NCBI RefSeq assembly: GCF_015594725.1
Contig: NZ_JADNRC010000006.1
Location: forward strand, 1 to 64,000
DNA: 64,000 nt
Origin: Flavobacterium sp. ALJ2
GTDB taxonomy: Bacteria > Bacteroidota > Bacteroidia > Flavobacteriales > Flavobacteriaceae
Direction of reading: 5' to 3'
Shown: one piece after another, positions 36,007 to 45,446 of the stretch
Layout of the letters: every line of letters begins with the position of its first letter
How positions within the stretch are numbered: the first letter of the stretch is position 1
Notes under the pieces: generated by a model
Databases searched by the model: none
What the model was told of the DNA's origin: nothing
What the model saw: the letters and a program-made list of their open reading frames with translations, nothing else
Position numbers and translations under genes: made by a program

Positions 36007-37293
36007 TTAATTAATTTCCTGACCTGCTATATAACGTAGTTCTTCAAGATTTTTATTAAGGTCTTTTTTAGAATGTAGTAGAATTGATTTGTTTTGTAAA
36101 TAAGCTTCTACAAAATCTAGGTATTCTAATATGCTGGTATTTCGCTGCATGAAGTTTTTGCGATAACTTTCTAAAAGCTTATCTAAATCTTCTTCATAAT
36201 TGGAGTCAACACTATCATAAAGTCTTTTTGTAACTATCAAGTCTTCATAGGCTTGTAGCACTTCTGCTTGCACACTTATTGCTTTCTCTTCGGTAAGTAG
36301 TTTGCCTTGGTCGATGGCTATTTTTGCAGTTTTTATATTCCCTTGATTTCTATTGAAAAAAGGAAGATCCATAGAGAATCCTACTCCTACAAAATCCTTC
36401 ATTATATTTGAGGCACGATCATAGCTTACGCCAAGAGTTACATCAGGTGTTCGCATGGCTTTTTCGTACTTATACTTATTTGTATTATACTCATTTTCCA
36501 GTTTGAGCACTTTCATGTCGGGTCTATTTTCTATAGCCGAAGCCAATAGACTGCCCAAGTTTATGTTATTGATGTTTTTATTATCTGGGACAAAGCCTTC
36601 ATCTGTAATTTTAATGTAGCTTGTAGCTGGCATATTCATAAGAACTTTGAGTTCTTTTTGCAATGAATTATTTTCTTTTTTGAGTTCGCTTATTTCTTTT
36701 AAGAATTGTAGCTCAGAAGCCTTTAATCTGATATATTCACCTTTACCAATATTACCTTGTGTAACTTGATTACTATATGCTTTGAGTAGTATTTGCATTG
36801 AAGAAAGCTGTTTTTGATAAACGGCTTCTTGCGCTTGTACAAATTGTAATTCAGTAAGATTTCCTCTAAATTCAATTTTAAGATTACGTAAAAAAGTTTT
36901 AAAATATTCTTTGGCGATATCTACACCAACTTTTTCCATGGCGATCATCTTTTTTCTTTTCCCCGCTGTTTGGATAAGTTGTTCTAGCTCGACATTAACT
37001 TGCGTAGTTCTTCCAAAATTACCCATCATAGGAGGTAAGTCTTCAACTGTAGCATTTTTCCAAAGATTTATTTCACCAACGTTAAGCGTCGGATTTGGCC
37101 ATAATTTTGCTTGAATTACTTGTGCATCGGCAATATCAATATTTAATTTTTCGGAAATAAGTGAAAGATTCTTGTCTAGAAACAAAGCCTCAGCCTGTGT
37201 TCGAGAAAGAACAATTGTATCATTTATTGTAGAAATTTGCGCCACAGCTTTGTGTGATACAATAACGAGTAGGGTTAAGATTATACGTTTCAA
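36007..37293 (-). CDS. Outer membrane efflux channel of the metal pump (TolC/CzcC family)
   Basis: 428 residues. The only workable start is TTG at 37293: it opens a signal peptide (KRIILTLLVIVSHKAVAQ), and no in-frame ATG exists upstream before a stop. A TAGCTTTG -7-like element at 37316-37323 fits a short leader. The body is an outer-membrane-factor pair of coiled coils with LWPNPTLNVGEINLW and RTPDVTLGVSYDR, then FVGVGFSMDLPFFNRNQGNIKTAK. First gene of the structural efflux set, about 100 bases after the kinase gene. Confidence 0.88.
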   Translation of the reverse strand: MKRIILTLLVIVSHKAVAQISTINDTIVLSRTQAEALFLDKNLSLISEKLNIDIADAQVIQAKLWPNPTLNVGEINLWKNATVEDLPPMMGNFGRTTQVNVELEQLIQTAGKRKKMIAMEKVGVDIAKEYFKTFLRNLKIEFRGNLTELQFVQAQEAVYQKQLSSMQILLKAYSNQVTQGNIGKGEYIRLKASELQFLKEISELKKENNSLQKELKVLMNMPATSYIKITDEGFVPDNKNINNINLGSLLASAIENRPDMKVLKLENEYNTNKYKYEKAMRTPDVTLGVSYDRASNIMKDFVGVGFSMDLPFFNRNQGNIKTAKIAIDQGKLLTEEKAISVQAEVLQAYEDLIVTKRLYDSVDSNYEEDLDKLLESYRKNFMQRNTSILEYLDFVEAYLQNKSILLHSKKDLNKNLEELRYIAGQEIN

Positions 37294-37315
37294 ATTATGT
37301 TGTTTTAATATGATG

Positions 37316-37323
37316 CAAAGCTA
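37316..37323 (-). promoter_or_regulatory. -7-like element before the efflux channel gene
   Basis: TAGCTTTG on the minus strand matches TAnnTTTG. No convincing -33 partner. It suggests the three structural genes have a promoter separate from the regulators. Confidence 0.45.
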
Positions 37324-37389
37324 CTTGCGGCATATTAAATGATAATTTGATATATATTAAAAAAGGATTAGACTAACATTAGAAAACGA

Positions 37390-38748
37390 TTAGAGTGGCG
37401 GAAATAGTAGTGTTACTGTTGTTCCTTCCTCTTTTTTAGAAGTAATTGTAAAGTGAATATTATTTTGCTTGAATATGATATTTGCTAAAGAGAGTCCTAC
37501 GCCGCTACCTTTTATATCATCCACATTTTTACCTCTATAAAAGGTTTGTTTGATAAATTTTAAATCGTTTTCACTGATACCTGTACCGTGGTCTTCGATT
37601 ATGATTTTTAGCTGGTTTTCTTGTTGTAATAAGCTTATTTTTATGGGATTGCCATTCGAATATTTCACAGCATTCTCGATGATGTTATACAAAGCAATCT
37701 TAATCTCGTTACTATTTCCTTTTATCGAAAGTAATTTATCATTAGTGATTTCTATTGCAATTTGTATTTGAGAATCCTTTAGTTTATATACATCTGGTAA
37801 CTGGTCATTGATATCCCATACGAGTTCATCTACTCTAAAAACTTCATTAAGTTCGGTATTATCTCTGAGCCCAGACAGCATCATAAGGGTGTTGAGCGTA
37901 TCTTCTATTTGATATACATTTTCTAATACTTTTTCAGACATTTCTTTGTACTCAGCACTTGTTCTTTCTTTTTGTGCAAATACTTCTAAATTTCCAGATA
38001 TAGCTGTTAAAGGCGTTTTAAATTCATGAGAAACATAATTGATGAAGTTTTTTTGAATTACAAATGTATCCGATAAACGCTTAAATAAATTATTATAAGT
38101 TTCTATAAGTTCTTGTATTTCGTCTTTGGTATTTGGAGATATAATATGCCTGTCTAGTGACGAAGCCTCGATTTCGTTTACCTGATCTACAATGTTTTTA
38201 ATTGGACTGTAAGCAAGGTTTGATAACTTACGGCTAACCATGTATATTAGTATGAGTCCAATGAGTAAAACCAGCACCATGATAATTAACAATCGGTTAG
38301 TGATAGTTTTAAATTCAATATCATTTTTCTTAACAAAAACAACAAAATCACCTTGATTGTCACGGTAATAGCTTCCGAAATAAAAGTGGTGATTTGATTT
38401 AAAACTTAATTTCCTATTCTTCCGAATATAATCTAGTCTTTCAATAGTTATATTTTTATCATGTTCTTTTTCACCATAAACAATTTCGTTTTGTTTGTTG
38501 TAAACGCGGGTTACCATTTCCAGAGAATTTTCTCTGAATTGCTGCCCGATGATTAAGTGTTGGTTTTCTGGAAGTTCATCTTTCTCTAAATAGAATATAC
38601 CAGTAAGTAAACACGTTTTCTGAAGTTCATTGTACATTATCTTTTCTGAATAGCTGTAAAATGATAAATATGTTATAATCGAAGCAATTATAAATACAAT
38701 GCTAAACGTAATTGAAGATATTAATGTAAATCGGTTGCGTATTTTCAT
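37390..38748 (-). CDS. Sensor histidine kinase of the metal efflux locus
   Basis: 452 residues: TM1 (about 10-30), a periplasmic sensor domain (about 31-150), TM2 (about 155-172), HAMP, then the H-box NYVSHEFKTPLTAISGNLEVF with the phospho-accepting His. The catalytic domain has the N-box IIENAVKYSNG and the G-boxes DHGTGIS and GSGVGLSLA. It starts two bases after the response regulator gene, so the pair is co-translated. It probably senses the exported metal or periplasmic damage. Confidence 0.92.
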   Translation of the reverse strand: MKIRNRFTLISSITFSIVFIIASIITYLSFYSYSEKIMYNELQKTCLLTGIFYLEKDELPENQHLIIGQQFRENSLEMVTRVYNKQNEIVYGEKEHDKNITIERLDYIRKNRKLSFKSNHHFYFGSYYRDNQGDFVVFVKKNDIEFKTITNRLLIIMVLVLLIGLILIYMVSRKLSNLAYSPIKNIVDQVNEIEASSLDRHIISPNTKDEIQELIETYNNLFKRLSDTFVIQKNFINYVSHEFKTPLTAISGNLEVFAQKERTSAEYKEMSEKVLENVYQIEDTLNTLMMLSGLRDNTELNEVFRVDELVWDINDQLPDVYKLKDSQIQIAIEITNDKLLSIKGNSNEIKIALYNIIENAVKYSNGNPIKISLLQQENQLKIIIEDHGTGISENDLKFIKQTFYRGKNVDDIKGSGVGLSLANIIFKQNNIHFTITSKKEEGTTVTLLFPPL

Positions 38749-38750
38749 GA

Positions 38751-39422
38751 CTATTCTTTAATCATATATCCTGTTCCTTTTATGGTGTGGATAAATTTAT
38801 GGTTTTGTTCTATTTTGTTTCTTAAGTAAGAAATATAAACATCGACTACATTGGTATTATTATCATAATTAATTCCCCAAACGGCATTTAATATTTGGGT
38901 TCTTGACATTACTTTATTTCTGTTTTCAAGTAAAAATAACAGCAATTTATACTCTCTTGGTGATAAATCAATAGGTTGATTGTTCTCGGTAACTTTATGT
39001 TCTTCGGGGTTAATGGTTAAGCTTCCACAGGTGTATAACGTTTCTACTTTATCATAATTAAATTTAGTTCTTCGCGTAAGCGCATTAACTCTGGAAATTA
39101 ACTCCTGAAAATGAAAAGGCTTCACAAGATAATCATCGGCTCCAGAATCTAAAGCATTCACTTTATCATCAGTATTACTAAGCGCACTAAGCATTAATAT
39201 AGGAGTATGGATTTTTTTAAAACGCATTAATTTGGTCAACTGAATACCATCAATGCCTGGAAGCATAATATCCATTAAGATAATATCCCAAGTGTTTTCT
39301 TGAAGTAAGTCTCTGGCAATCTCACCAGTTTCTGCTAAATGCACTGTAAAATTGTTTTCTTCTAAACCTTTTACTATAAATTCGCTTATGCGTTTATCGT
39401 CCTCGATGAGTAAAACATTCAT
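38751..39422 (-). CDS. OmpR family response regulator of the metal efflux locus
   Basis: 223 residues. Receiver domain with LIEDDKRISEFI, the phospho-Asp in DIILMDIMLPGIDG (about 50-60) and KPFHFQEL. The winged helix carries LSPREYKLLLFLLENRNKVMSRTQILNAVWG and VDVYISYLRNKI. It heads the five-gene same-strand array with the kinase and efflux genes, the usual CusR/CzcR arrangement, and probably activates the efflux promoter. Confidence 0.93.
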   Translation of the reverse strand: MNVLLIEDDKRISEFIVKGLEENNFTVHLAETGEIARDLLQENTWDIILMDIMLPGIDGIQLTKLMRFKKIHTPILMLSALSNTDDKVNALDSGADDYLVKPFHFQELISRVNALTRRTKFNYDKVETLYTCGSLTINPEEHKVTENNQPIDLSPREYKLLLFLLENRNKVMSRTQILNAVWGINYDNNTNVVDVYISYLRNKIEQNHKFIHTIKGTGYMIKE

Positions 39423-39742
39423 ATTATAGTTGTTTCTTGTATTTATTATAGTTACAAAGATTATCTAAAATGGGATGCAGATTAAACAGATTCTTAAAAT
39501 TATCGGAAGGAAAAAAATCCGTTTTTATGAGCACCTTTACGTTAGTAAATCAGCGACATCAGCGTTCTATTTTAGATAATATTCTTAAAATGATTATCAA
39601 AAATAACACTTAATTGTGGGAATGTACTATTAAAATTGATAGTTATAGCCAAGCTCCAGTTTTTTTAATACTTTGTTATGAAACAGAATTCTCAAATAAT
39701 TAATATCAATTCGTAAATTAGGGGCAATATAAATACATTCTA
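39423..39742. other. Divergent intergenic region with degenerate repeat
   Basis: No gene. Around 39510-39570 short AATCCG and AATCAGCGACATCAGCGTTC-like phrases resemble the interspersed repeats at 16.9 and 31.6 kb. No clear promoter match on either strand. Confidence 0.45.
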
Positions 39743-40579
39743 ATGACAGTACTTACATTTACTCTGATTATGCTTTTTGGTGCTTTTTTAGCTGGTTTTA
39801 TAGGTTCTTTATCAGGTTTAGGCGGTGGAATAATCATTATACCTTTGTTAACAGTTGTTTTAGGAGTCGATATTCATTATGCAATAGGTGCAGCTTTGGT
39901 ATCAGTAATTGCAACCTCATCGGGTTCAGCGGCTGCGTATGTAAGAGAGGGAATTACCAATATGCGTTTGGGGATTTTTCTTGAGATTGCAACTACTATT
40001 GGTGCTGTGGGTGGCGCGCTACTTTCTACAATTGCACCAACCTCTTTTATTGCTGTTTTATTCGGACTTACATTAATTTTCTCGGCTATTAATTCATTAC
40101 GAAAAAAGGAAGAACATATTGTTTTAGAGTCAAGTCCTTTAGCTAAAAAGCTGAAATTACAAGGAACTTATCCTACACATGATGGAGAAGTTATTAGTTA
40201 TGGAACAAAAAACGTCGTGGGGGGATTTAGTATGATGGGGATCGCTGGAATGATGTCGGGATTACTTGGAATTGGTTCTGGAGCTTTTAAAGTTATTGCA
40301 ATGGATAATATCATGCAGATTCCGTTTAAGGTTTCTACCACGACCAGTAATTTTATGATGGGAGTTACAGCAATGGCAAGTTCTGTAATTTATATCCAAA
40401 AGGGATATGTTGAACCAGGAATATGTATGCCAGTAGTAATAGGCGTATTATTTGGGGCTATGGCTGGAGCCAAATTATTAGTTAAAACAAATCCTAAAAA
40501 GCTTCGTATCTTTTTTGCCTGTCTTATTTTTGTGCTTGCAATAAATATGATTTATAATGGACTTAATGGAAAAATCTAA
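39743..40579 (+). CDS. TauE/SafE family anion exporter
   Basis: 278 residues with about eight helices in two repeats. LAGFIGSLSGLGGGIIIIPLLT (about 13-34) and MMSGLLGIGSGAFKVIAMD (about 170-188) are the paired TauE motifs. Family members export sulfite or sulfonates and other organic anions. The downstream DUF1634 gene overlaps its 3' end, a conserved pairing. The substrate here is inference. Confidence 0.9.
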   Translation: MTVLTFTLIMLFGAFLAGFIGSLSGLGGGIIIIPLLTVVLGVDIHYAIGAALVSVIATSSGSAAAYVREGITNMRLGIFLEIATTIGAVGGALLSTIAPTSFIAVLFGLTLIFSAINSLRKKEEHIVLESSPLAKKLKLQGTYPTHDGEVISYGTKNVVGGFSMMGIAGMMSGLLGIGSGAFKVIAMDNIMQIPFKVSTTTSNFMMGVTAMASSVIYIQKGYVEPGICMPVVIGVLFGAMAGAKLLVKTNPKKLRIFFACLIFVLAINMIYNGLNGKI

Positions 40580-40973
40580 GGTTATGACACAGGAAAAATT
40601 TGGAGAAAAAGATTTTCAATCCATTATTGGGAATTTATTGCGTTACGGAGTATGGATTTCATTATCTGTTGCTTTTATCGGTGGTATTATCTATTTGATG
40701 CATCATGGCAACGATATCGAAGATTATTCGGTATTTAAAGAAAACGACAGAAACATCTTCGAAGTAATCACAGCAATTTACAATGGAGTTATCCAAGGTA
40801 AAGGAGAATCTATAATATTCTTTGGAGTAATATTGTTGTTTCTCACACCTGTATTACGTGTATTACTATCGTTATTTTCTTTTTTACTAGAGAAAGATTA
40901 TCTGTATGTAGTAATTACTCTAATTGTAATCTGTATTATTCTGGTTAGTGTTTCATTAGGATTTTCTCATTGA
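40566..40973 (+). CDS. DUF1634 membrane protein
   Basis: 135 residues with three membrane helices: YGVWISLSVAFIGGIIYLMHHG, SIIFFGVILLFLTPVLRVLLSL and YLYVVITLIVICIILVSVSL. This is the DUF1634 pattern, usually encoded with TauE proteins and perhaps an accessory subunit. The start is uncertain: ATGs at 40557, 40566 and 40584 are in frame; the first two overlap the tauE-type gene, implying translational coupling. Confidence 0.85.
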   Translation: MEKSKVMTQEKFGEKDFQSIIGNLLRYGVWISLSVAFIGGIIYLMHHGNDIEDYSVFKENDRNIFEVITAIYNGVIQGKGESIIFFGVILLFLTPVLRVLLSLFSFLLEKDYLYVVITLIVICIILVSVSLGFSH

Positions 40974-41034
40974 TGACTTGAGAGAAGAAGAATTTAGATT
41001 TATTTTGCAATCTGAAGTAATACATGCATGATAC

Positions 41035-41424
41035 TTAATCAATTTTTATCATTACACTTCCTGAAATTAAATCATGTATTGAACGACTTTTTGGATTCAT
41101 GAAAATCGTAATAAAAGAAAACCAACCAAAAATAAGCTTAAAAAAATATCTAATTATTGATTGAAATATATTCAGACGCTTAGAAGTATCTGATATTTTT
41201 CTGACTCTGATATTGTTTTTGTGATTTCCTATCGTTGCACCAAATGTAGTGCAGATTGGCTCGTACATAAGCAATGATACAAATAAAGTAACTTTAACCC
41301 AATTAGGAATAGTACTGAAATTAGTAAGTATATCGGTAAAAATATACATACACGCTATAAGTAATATGGTATCTATAAGTGTAGATTTGGTTCTGTCTAG
41401 TATGGTAGGGTATTTTACGCTCAT
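41035..41424 (-). CDS. RDD family membrane protein
   Basis: 129 residues. The N-terminal ILDRTKSTLIDTILL carries the R..D..D pattern that names the family. Two or three helices follow, and the C-terminus has MNPKSRSIHDLISGSVMI, the typical RDD ending. Function generally unknown. Single gene between the DUF1634 and DUF4328 genes. Confidence 0.82.
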   Translation of the reverse strand: MSVKYPTILDRTKSTLIDTILLIACMYIFTDILTNFSTIPNWVKVTLFVSLLMYEPICTTFGATIGNHKNNIRVRKISDTSKRLNIFQSIIRYFFKLIFGWFSFITIFMNPKSRSIHDLISGSVMIKID

Positions 41425-41489
41425 GTGTTTATTTAAAAATTGTTACGTTTTTGAAGTTGAATTTTTTTGATAAAGCAATAAAGTATTTA

Positions 41490-42191
41490 CTATTCTTGTT
41501 CTATCAAATTTGCTACTGGTTGATGTTGTTTTTTACTCTCTTCAGTTTGAATTAATAATGGCTCAATTTGAGAATAATCTTTGATGACTTTTATAGTAAT
41601 TAAGGCAAGTGGTATTCCAATAACATTTAAGACTATGCTCAAAATCGTACTGGTATTCAATTGATCAATAGTTATGGCTTTCATAGAATATCTAAATACA
41701 ATTTGCCCAAGAATATTGCTGATTATCCAAAGTGTCCACCATACAGCCAAAGTTGCTGTTGAAAGACTACTAGTTGTTGTTATCTTATTTCTATCTAGAA
41801 AGGATTTTGTTTTTTCATACAATTCTGCCATAATCTGATAAGGTCTATAAAGATTTATAAAAGGTAAAAACCAACTTCCTGCTGCCCATCCTTCTGTATG
41901 AGATAAGGGGCGAGTTATTATATGAAGATTAAAATATGCTCTTCGGAACCATTGAATAAAAGTTACTCCAGAAACTACATAAGCAATCAAATAAATTATG
42001 CCTATAACTTGTTCTCTGCTATCGTTTGCATTTGCTACATCTGTTGAAATTGTGCCTCCAGCCGCAGCAGTTTGAATCATATCATATTGTAAAAAACTAG
42101 AAATTAAACTTACAATCTTAAGAGAAAGTATAATCCATATTAATAATATTGCATTTTTTGCCCTTTGTCCGTTAGGTCTTAATTCGTTCAT
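41490..42191 (-). CDS. DUF4328 membrane protein
   Basis: 233 residues from the ATG at 42191. A longer frame to 42290 would overlap the upstream VOC gene and adds non-conserved residues. NELRPNGQRAKNAILLIWIILSLKI at the N-terminus, FIQWFRRAYFNLH and GWAAGSWFLPFINLYRPYQIMAELY (about 100-125) are the DUF4328 signature. About five membrane helices. Function unknown; possibly co-transcribed with the VOC gene 80 bases upstream. Confidence 0.85.
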   Translation of the reverse strand: MNELRPNGQRAKNAILLIWIILSLKIVSLISSFLQYDMIQTAAAGGTISTDVANANDSREQVIGIIYLIAYVVSGVTFIQWFRRAYFNLHIITRPLSHTEGWAAGSWFLPFINLYRPYQIMAELYEKTKSFLDRNKITTTSSLSTATLAVWWTLWIISNILGQIVFRYSMKAITIDQLNTSTILSIVLNVIGIPLALITIKVIKDYSQIEPLLIQTEESKKQHQPVANLIEQE

Positions 42192-42271
42192 TATTTTATG
42201 TTTTGGTTTAGTCAGTTTTTTGCAGAGCGAAGATATCCTATTATTCTGTAAAGAGTGATACCGTAGAATAA

Positions 42272-42664
42272 TTATCCCATTGGGGTACAAACTTCTATCA
42301 AAAAACCATCAATATCTCTTATGTAAGCAACTGTTTGCCCCCAAGGTTTTTGTTTTGCTTCTTGTAGAATAGTCGCACCTGCTTCTTTAGACTTTGCAAG
42401 AATTTCAGCTACATTATCGGTTATAAAACCCAATTCGGTAGCAAAAGGTTTATTGGTTACATCACTTTCTATGAAACCATTTTTTAAGTTTGAATTAGCT
42501 AGTTCTTTTGATGCGAATGAAATTGTAGTTTCTCCAGTACTAAGTTCACCATAATCATTTTCGGGAGTTACAAATTTTCTCGTAAAGCCAAATGCATTTT
42601 CATAAAACGTAATTGATTTACTCACGTCGTTAACATATAATATTGTATAGCCGAATTTCACCAT
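42272..42664 (-). CDS. VOC family (glyoxalase-like) protein
   Basis: 130 residues forming two beta-alpha-beta-beta-beta modules: GYTILYVNDVSKSITFYENAFGF near 5-27 and LGFITDNVAEILAKSKEAGATIL near 78-100, ending YIRDIDGFLIEVCTP, where the Glu is the usual metal ligand. VOC proteins include glyoxalase I, dioxygenases and resistance proteins; no specific activity can be named. A well-spaced promoter lies upstream at 42723-42757. Confidence 0.85.
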   Translation of the reverse strand: MVKFGYTILYVNDVSKSITFYENAFGFTRKFVTPENDYGELSTGETTISFASKELANSNLKNGFIESDVTNKPFATELGFITDNVAEILAKSKEAGATILQEAKQKPWGQTVAYIRDIDGFLIEVCTPMG

Positions 42665-42722
42665 TTTTTAGTTTGTTTTTTATACTGCGTTGTCTAACTC
42701 ATTAAATTTATTAAACACATAG

Positions 42723-42757
42723 CAAACATAGATTTTAAGAGTGAAATAGAACTCAAA
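42723..42757 (-). promoter_or_regulatory. Promoter of the VOC gene
   Basis: Minus-strand TTTG (42754-42757), 23-base spacer, TATGTTTG (42723-42730). Transcription would start near 42716, some 50 bases before the ATG. Confidence 0.55.
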
Positions 42758-42918
42758 AAGAAAATTATTCCTTTCACATAGCTAGAGTTATATGCGTTTT
42801 AAATAAGTGAAATGCCTTTTTCAGACTACAAAATCTATGTTTCTATATGTTGGAATTAATTATCAGTAACGAATTTAGAATAGTTGTTTCTGAGATTTAT
42901 TTCTTCATTTATAAATTT

Positions 42919-43000
42919 AAAAAAAGCTTGGCAAAATAGAAACAAATCGTTTTGTATTGTGCGAAAATACAAATAAAAAACAAGTTTCTATCTCGCCAAA
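42919..43000 (-). terminator. Long segmented hairpin terminator
   Basis: Three stacked arms: TTGGC/GCCAA (42928-42932 with 42995-42999), ATAGAAAC/GTTTCTAT (42936-42943 with 42984-42991), and an inner TTTGTATT/AATACAAA (42951-42958 with 42966-42973). On the minus strand a run of T follows the outer stem. It closes the DoxD/DoxA gene. Confidence 0.75.
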
Positions 43001-43015
43001 CCTAATTAATTTGTT

Positions 43016-44035
43016 TTATTTAGCAACAGTACTAGTCCATTCCGTTCCGCTAATGTCGGTGAGGATTATAGTATAATTGGTGTTTTTTTGCAGATGATAA
43101 CTTGTTAAATCAAAATTCAGAATTGCTTTTGCGCCAAGCGGAATTATCAAACTGTGTTTGCCTGGTTTTACTTTTGTGACGTATTTGTTGGCTATATCTT
43201 TTTTAGGGAATTTAGCCAAATCTTCTCCTTTTAAATCCAAAATCATTTCGCCTTGCTCATTTTTTAGTTGAATTCCAATTAAAAACGAACCATAAACATC
43301 AACACCTTCTGTACGATATATTTGAAATTGTAAGGCATCATTTTTTATAGTGGCATTGCTAATTTCAACTTTAGGTTTTACCGATTTATTATGCAATTTT
43401 CCAAATACTCCACCATGAAAATATTGATTGGTATATAAGGTAAGCGCTAATATTAGCAAGGATCCAACAAGAACAATTGGCTTAAGATTAGGAATATGTA
43501 GTGGACCAGAACCTAGCCATGAAAACCATTTTGTTTTAGTGAAGGCATAATCCTTATTCATGAAGTAATTGTCTAAGGAATAAGAACCACTTCCGCTTAA
43601 AAATAGGGTAAAACCACAAGCTATTCCTAAAACTCCAATTTGCCATTCGTCTAAGCAAGTAGTTCCAATCCAACCCGAACCTAATAAAATACCCATGGCT
43701 AAATTAAAGACTCCAAAGCTCATTAATCGGGTGAATAACCCAAGCATGATCAGTAAGCCTACAATAGCTTCGATAATGGTAAAACTAACCATTGACCACC
43801 AAAGCGCTTCGGGATTTGTAACTAAATATTCGATTATAGGCTTAATTCCTAATGCATTTGGTAGAAAATGATTGAATTTTTCGCCAATATATCCTGCTTC
43901 ATCTTGAATTAATTTGTTCTCCAGAATAAGTCTTCGCCAGAAAGCCGAAAAGTATGTCCAGCCAATAACAAGCCTAATAGAAAGCGTAAAAAGACCAGCC
44001 AAATTGTATGACTGATTCAAATGAATATTTTTCAT
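43016..44035 (-). CDS. DoxD/DoxA-type membrane protein (TQO subunit family)
   Basis: 339 residues. The N-terminal 160 or so form a DoxX/DoxD four-helix unit: LSIRLVIGWTYFSAFWRRL near 17-35 and LLIMLGLFTRLMSFGVFNLAMGILLGSGWIG near 93-123. The C-terminal part (about 220-339) after another helix resembles the DoxA domain, with VEISNATIKNDALQFQIYRT and LAKFPKKDIANKY. Together they correspond to the fused small subunits of archaeal thiosulfate:quinone oxidoreductase. In Bacteroidetes the activity is unproven. Confidence 0.82.
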   Translation of the reverse strand: MKNIHLNQSYNLAGLFTLSIRLVIGWTYFSAFWRRLILENKLIQDEAGYIGEKFNHFLPNALGIKPIIEYLVTNPEALWWSMVSFTIIEAIVGLLIMLGLFTRLMSFGVFNLAMGILLGSGWIGTTCLDEWQIGVLGIACGFTLFLSGSGSYSLDNYFMNKDYAFTKTKWFSWLGSGPLHIPNLKPIVLVGSLLILALTLYTNQYFHGGVFGKLHNKSVKPKVEISNATIKNDALQFQIYRTEGVDVYGSFLIGIQLKNEQGEMILDLKGEDLAKFPKKDIANKYVTKVKPGKHSLIIPLGAKAILNFDLTSYHLQKNTNYTIILTDISGTEWTSTVAK

Positions 44036-44090
44036 AAGTGTATATTTTAATTTTAAAAAACGATAATAAGTAAAATGCGATTGTTTGGGA

Positions 44091-44471
44091 TTATGCTAGA
44101 TCGGATTTTAATCGTTTGTATAAAATATACAAAGGAGGAGTGTTTACAGTGGCTACATTTACATAAATGTGTTTTTTATGTAATACTGTTGCTAATAAAA
44201 TTTGATTTTCAGAAACAGAAACGGGTAAAATAGGGATTTGTTTCTTGAGTTTCTCAATGCTGTTTTCTGATTGATTAACGCTGGATTCTTGTACTTCGCA
44301 ATAAGAAACTCCTGTCGTTGTAGTTTGGTTCTTATTGAGTGTTTGAAAGTATTCGATATCAAAAATAGAAAACAATGAACTCTTTACTGAACACGGAGTA
44401 AGTGCAAACACTACAGCAAGTAGTATCACGACAAGTCGCATCTTTTTTGGATAGGTTCGTTTGTTCTTCAT
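44091..44471 (-). CDS. Secreted or membrane-anchored hypothetical protein
   Basis: 126 residues from ATG 44471: a basic n-region, a hydrophobic segment MRLVVILLAVVFALTPCSVKSS, then a polar domain with NKNQTTTTGVSYCEV and PPLYILYKRLKSDLA. I do not recognise it. A TATCTTTG -7-like element at 44478-44485 lies so close that the ATG at 44441 (directly before RLVVILL) may be the real start. It precedes the DoxD/DoxA gene by 55 bases on the same strand, so they probably share a transcript. Confidence 0.6.
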   Translation of the reverse strand: MKNKRTYPKKMRLVVILLAVVFALTPCSVKSSLFSIFDIEYFQTLNKNQTTTTGVSYCEVQESSVNQSENSIEKLKKQIPILPVSVSENQILLATVLHKKHIYVNVATVNTPPLYILYKRLKSDLA

Positions 44472-44636
44472 GTTTTTCAAAGATAGAGTATTTTTGGTAA
44501 GATAGATTGCAAGATTACTTCTTATAATTGAATTTCATGAAAAAGTAAGATTGTAATACAAAACGAATAGTTTGTTTTCATGTAGCTAGTTTAGGATGTA
44601 GTAGCTTTATTAAATCACCTTAAAATCATTTTTCGA

Positions 44637-45098
44637 TTAATTAAATGAATTACAATTTTTGAATGTACTTTTGAGTTCTAATTTCTTTCTGAATTCTTTT
44701 GGTAATAATAGTTTTGTTCTACAAAAATCTTTAGCCTCGTACAATTTCGTCTCAGGATTAAATAAAATAACTTTTGGAGAATCATCAGAATTATAAAACC
44801 ATACATTAGCTTGTTCATCAACATATAAACACCAATAATTATAAGGAGTAAAAGTGCTAAAGGGGTTGTTTGAATTTTGTTGAAACAATATTTTATTATG
44901 AATATCTGATATTACAAATATTAGATGCTCATCTTTAATTTGTTTTAGAAATATTTTTTTAGTTTCAAGATCGTTTTGAAAAACAGAATATACTCCTGGT
45001 TTATTAATGAATCCTGATTTAATTTGTTGTCTTTTCAGTTCGGATTTATTGCATGATACAAAAAGTAGGAATAGTAGAAATAATAGATTTTTTTTCAT
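44637..45098 (-). CDS. Hypothetical lipoprotein
   Basis: 153 residues starting KKNLLFLLFLLFVS before Cys-19 or so, a clear lipoprotein signal (LFVSC). The mature part is mixed and includes YNYWCLYVDEQANVWFYNSD and FCRTKLLLPKEFRKKLELK. I find no family match. Single gene, with the remnant of another gene lying just upstream. Confidence 0.65.
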   Translation of the reverse strand: MKKNLLFLLFLLFVSCNKSELKRQQIKSGFINKPGVYSVFQNDLETKKIFLKQIKDEHLIFVISDIHNKILFQQNSNNPFSTFTPYNYWCLYVDEQANVWFYNSDDSPKVILFNPETKLYEAKDFCRTKLLLPKEFRKKLELKSTFKNCNSFN

Positions 45099-45126
45099 TT
45101 TTTCAATTAAATTTTATCTAAGATAA

Positions 45127-45401
45127 TTATAGTCTCAATATGTTTTCAACCATTTTTATTGCTCTTTCGTTGGTTATTCCGTTTTCCTGATCGATTGTTA
45201 GTTGATGATCTTCTTCGATGCATTTAATCTCAGGAATAAATCCAAGTTCTTGCTCAATAGCAATTGTTTTTAAGCTTAGTGTTTCACCATAGTTTGCAAC
45301 CAGCCAAAATAAGGATTTTGTTTAATATGGTCTTTATCTTTCCATAATTTTATTGTAGTTTTAACATTTTGAATAGCTGTTATAATGTAATTGATGGCTA
45401 T
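45127..45401 (-). pseudogene. Frameshifted remnant of an unrecognised gene
   Basis: Two adjoining frames read as one protein with a frameshift near 45300: AINYIITAIQNVKTTIKLWK, then DKDHIKQNPYFGW, continuing in another frame LVANYGETLSLKTIAIEQEL, GFIPEIKCIEEDHQLTID and KMVENILRL before TAA at 45127. There is no start codon on the 5' side. Composition and codon use look genuine. I cannot name the family. Confidence 0.55.
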
Positions 45402-45446
45402 TTATCTTATGCTCAAAATATTATTAATTTATAATTTTTTTAAAAA

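Noticed and set aside
42192-42290. N-terminal extension of the DUF4328 protein
   Set aside because: It would overlap the VOC gene and precedes the conserved NELRPNGQRAKN start of the family.
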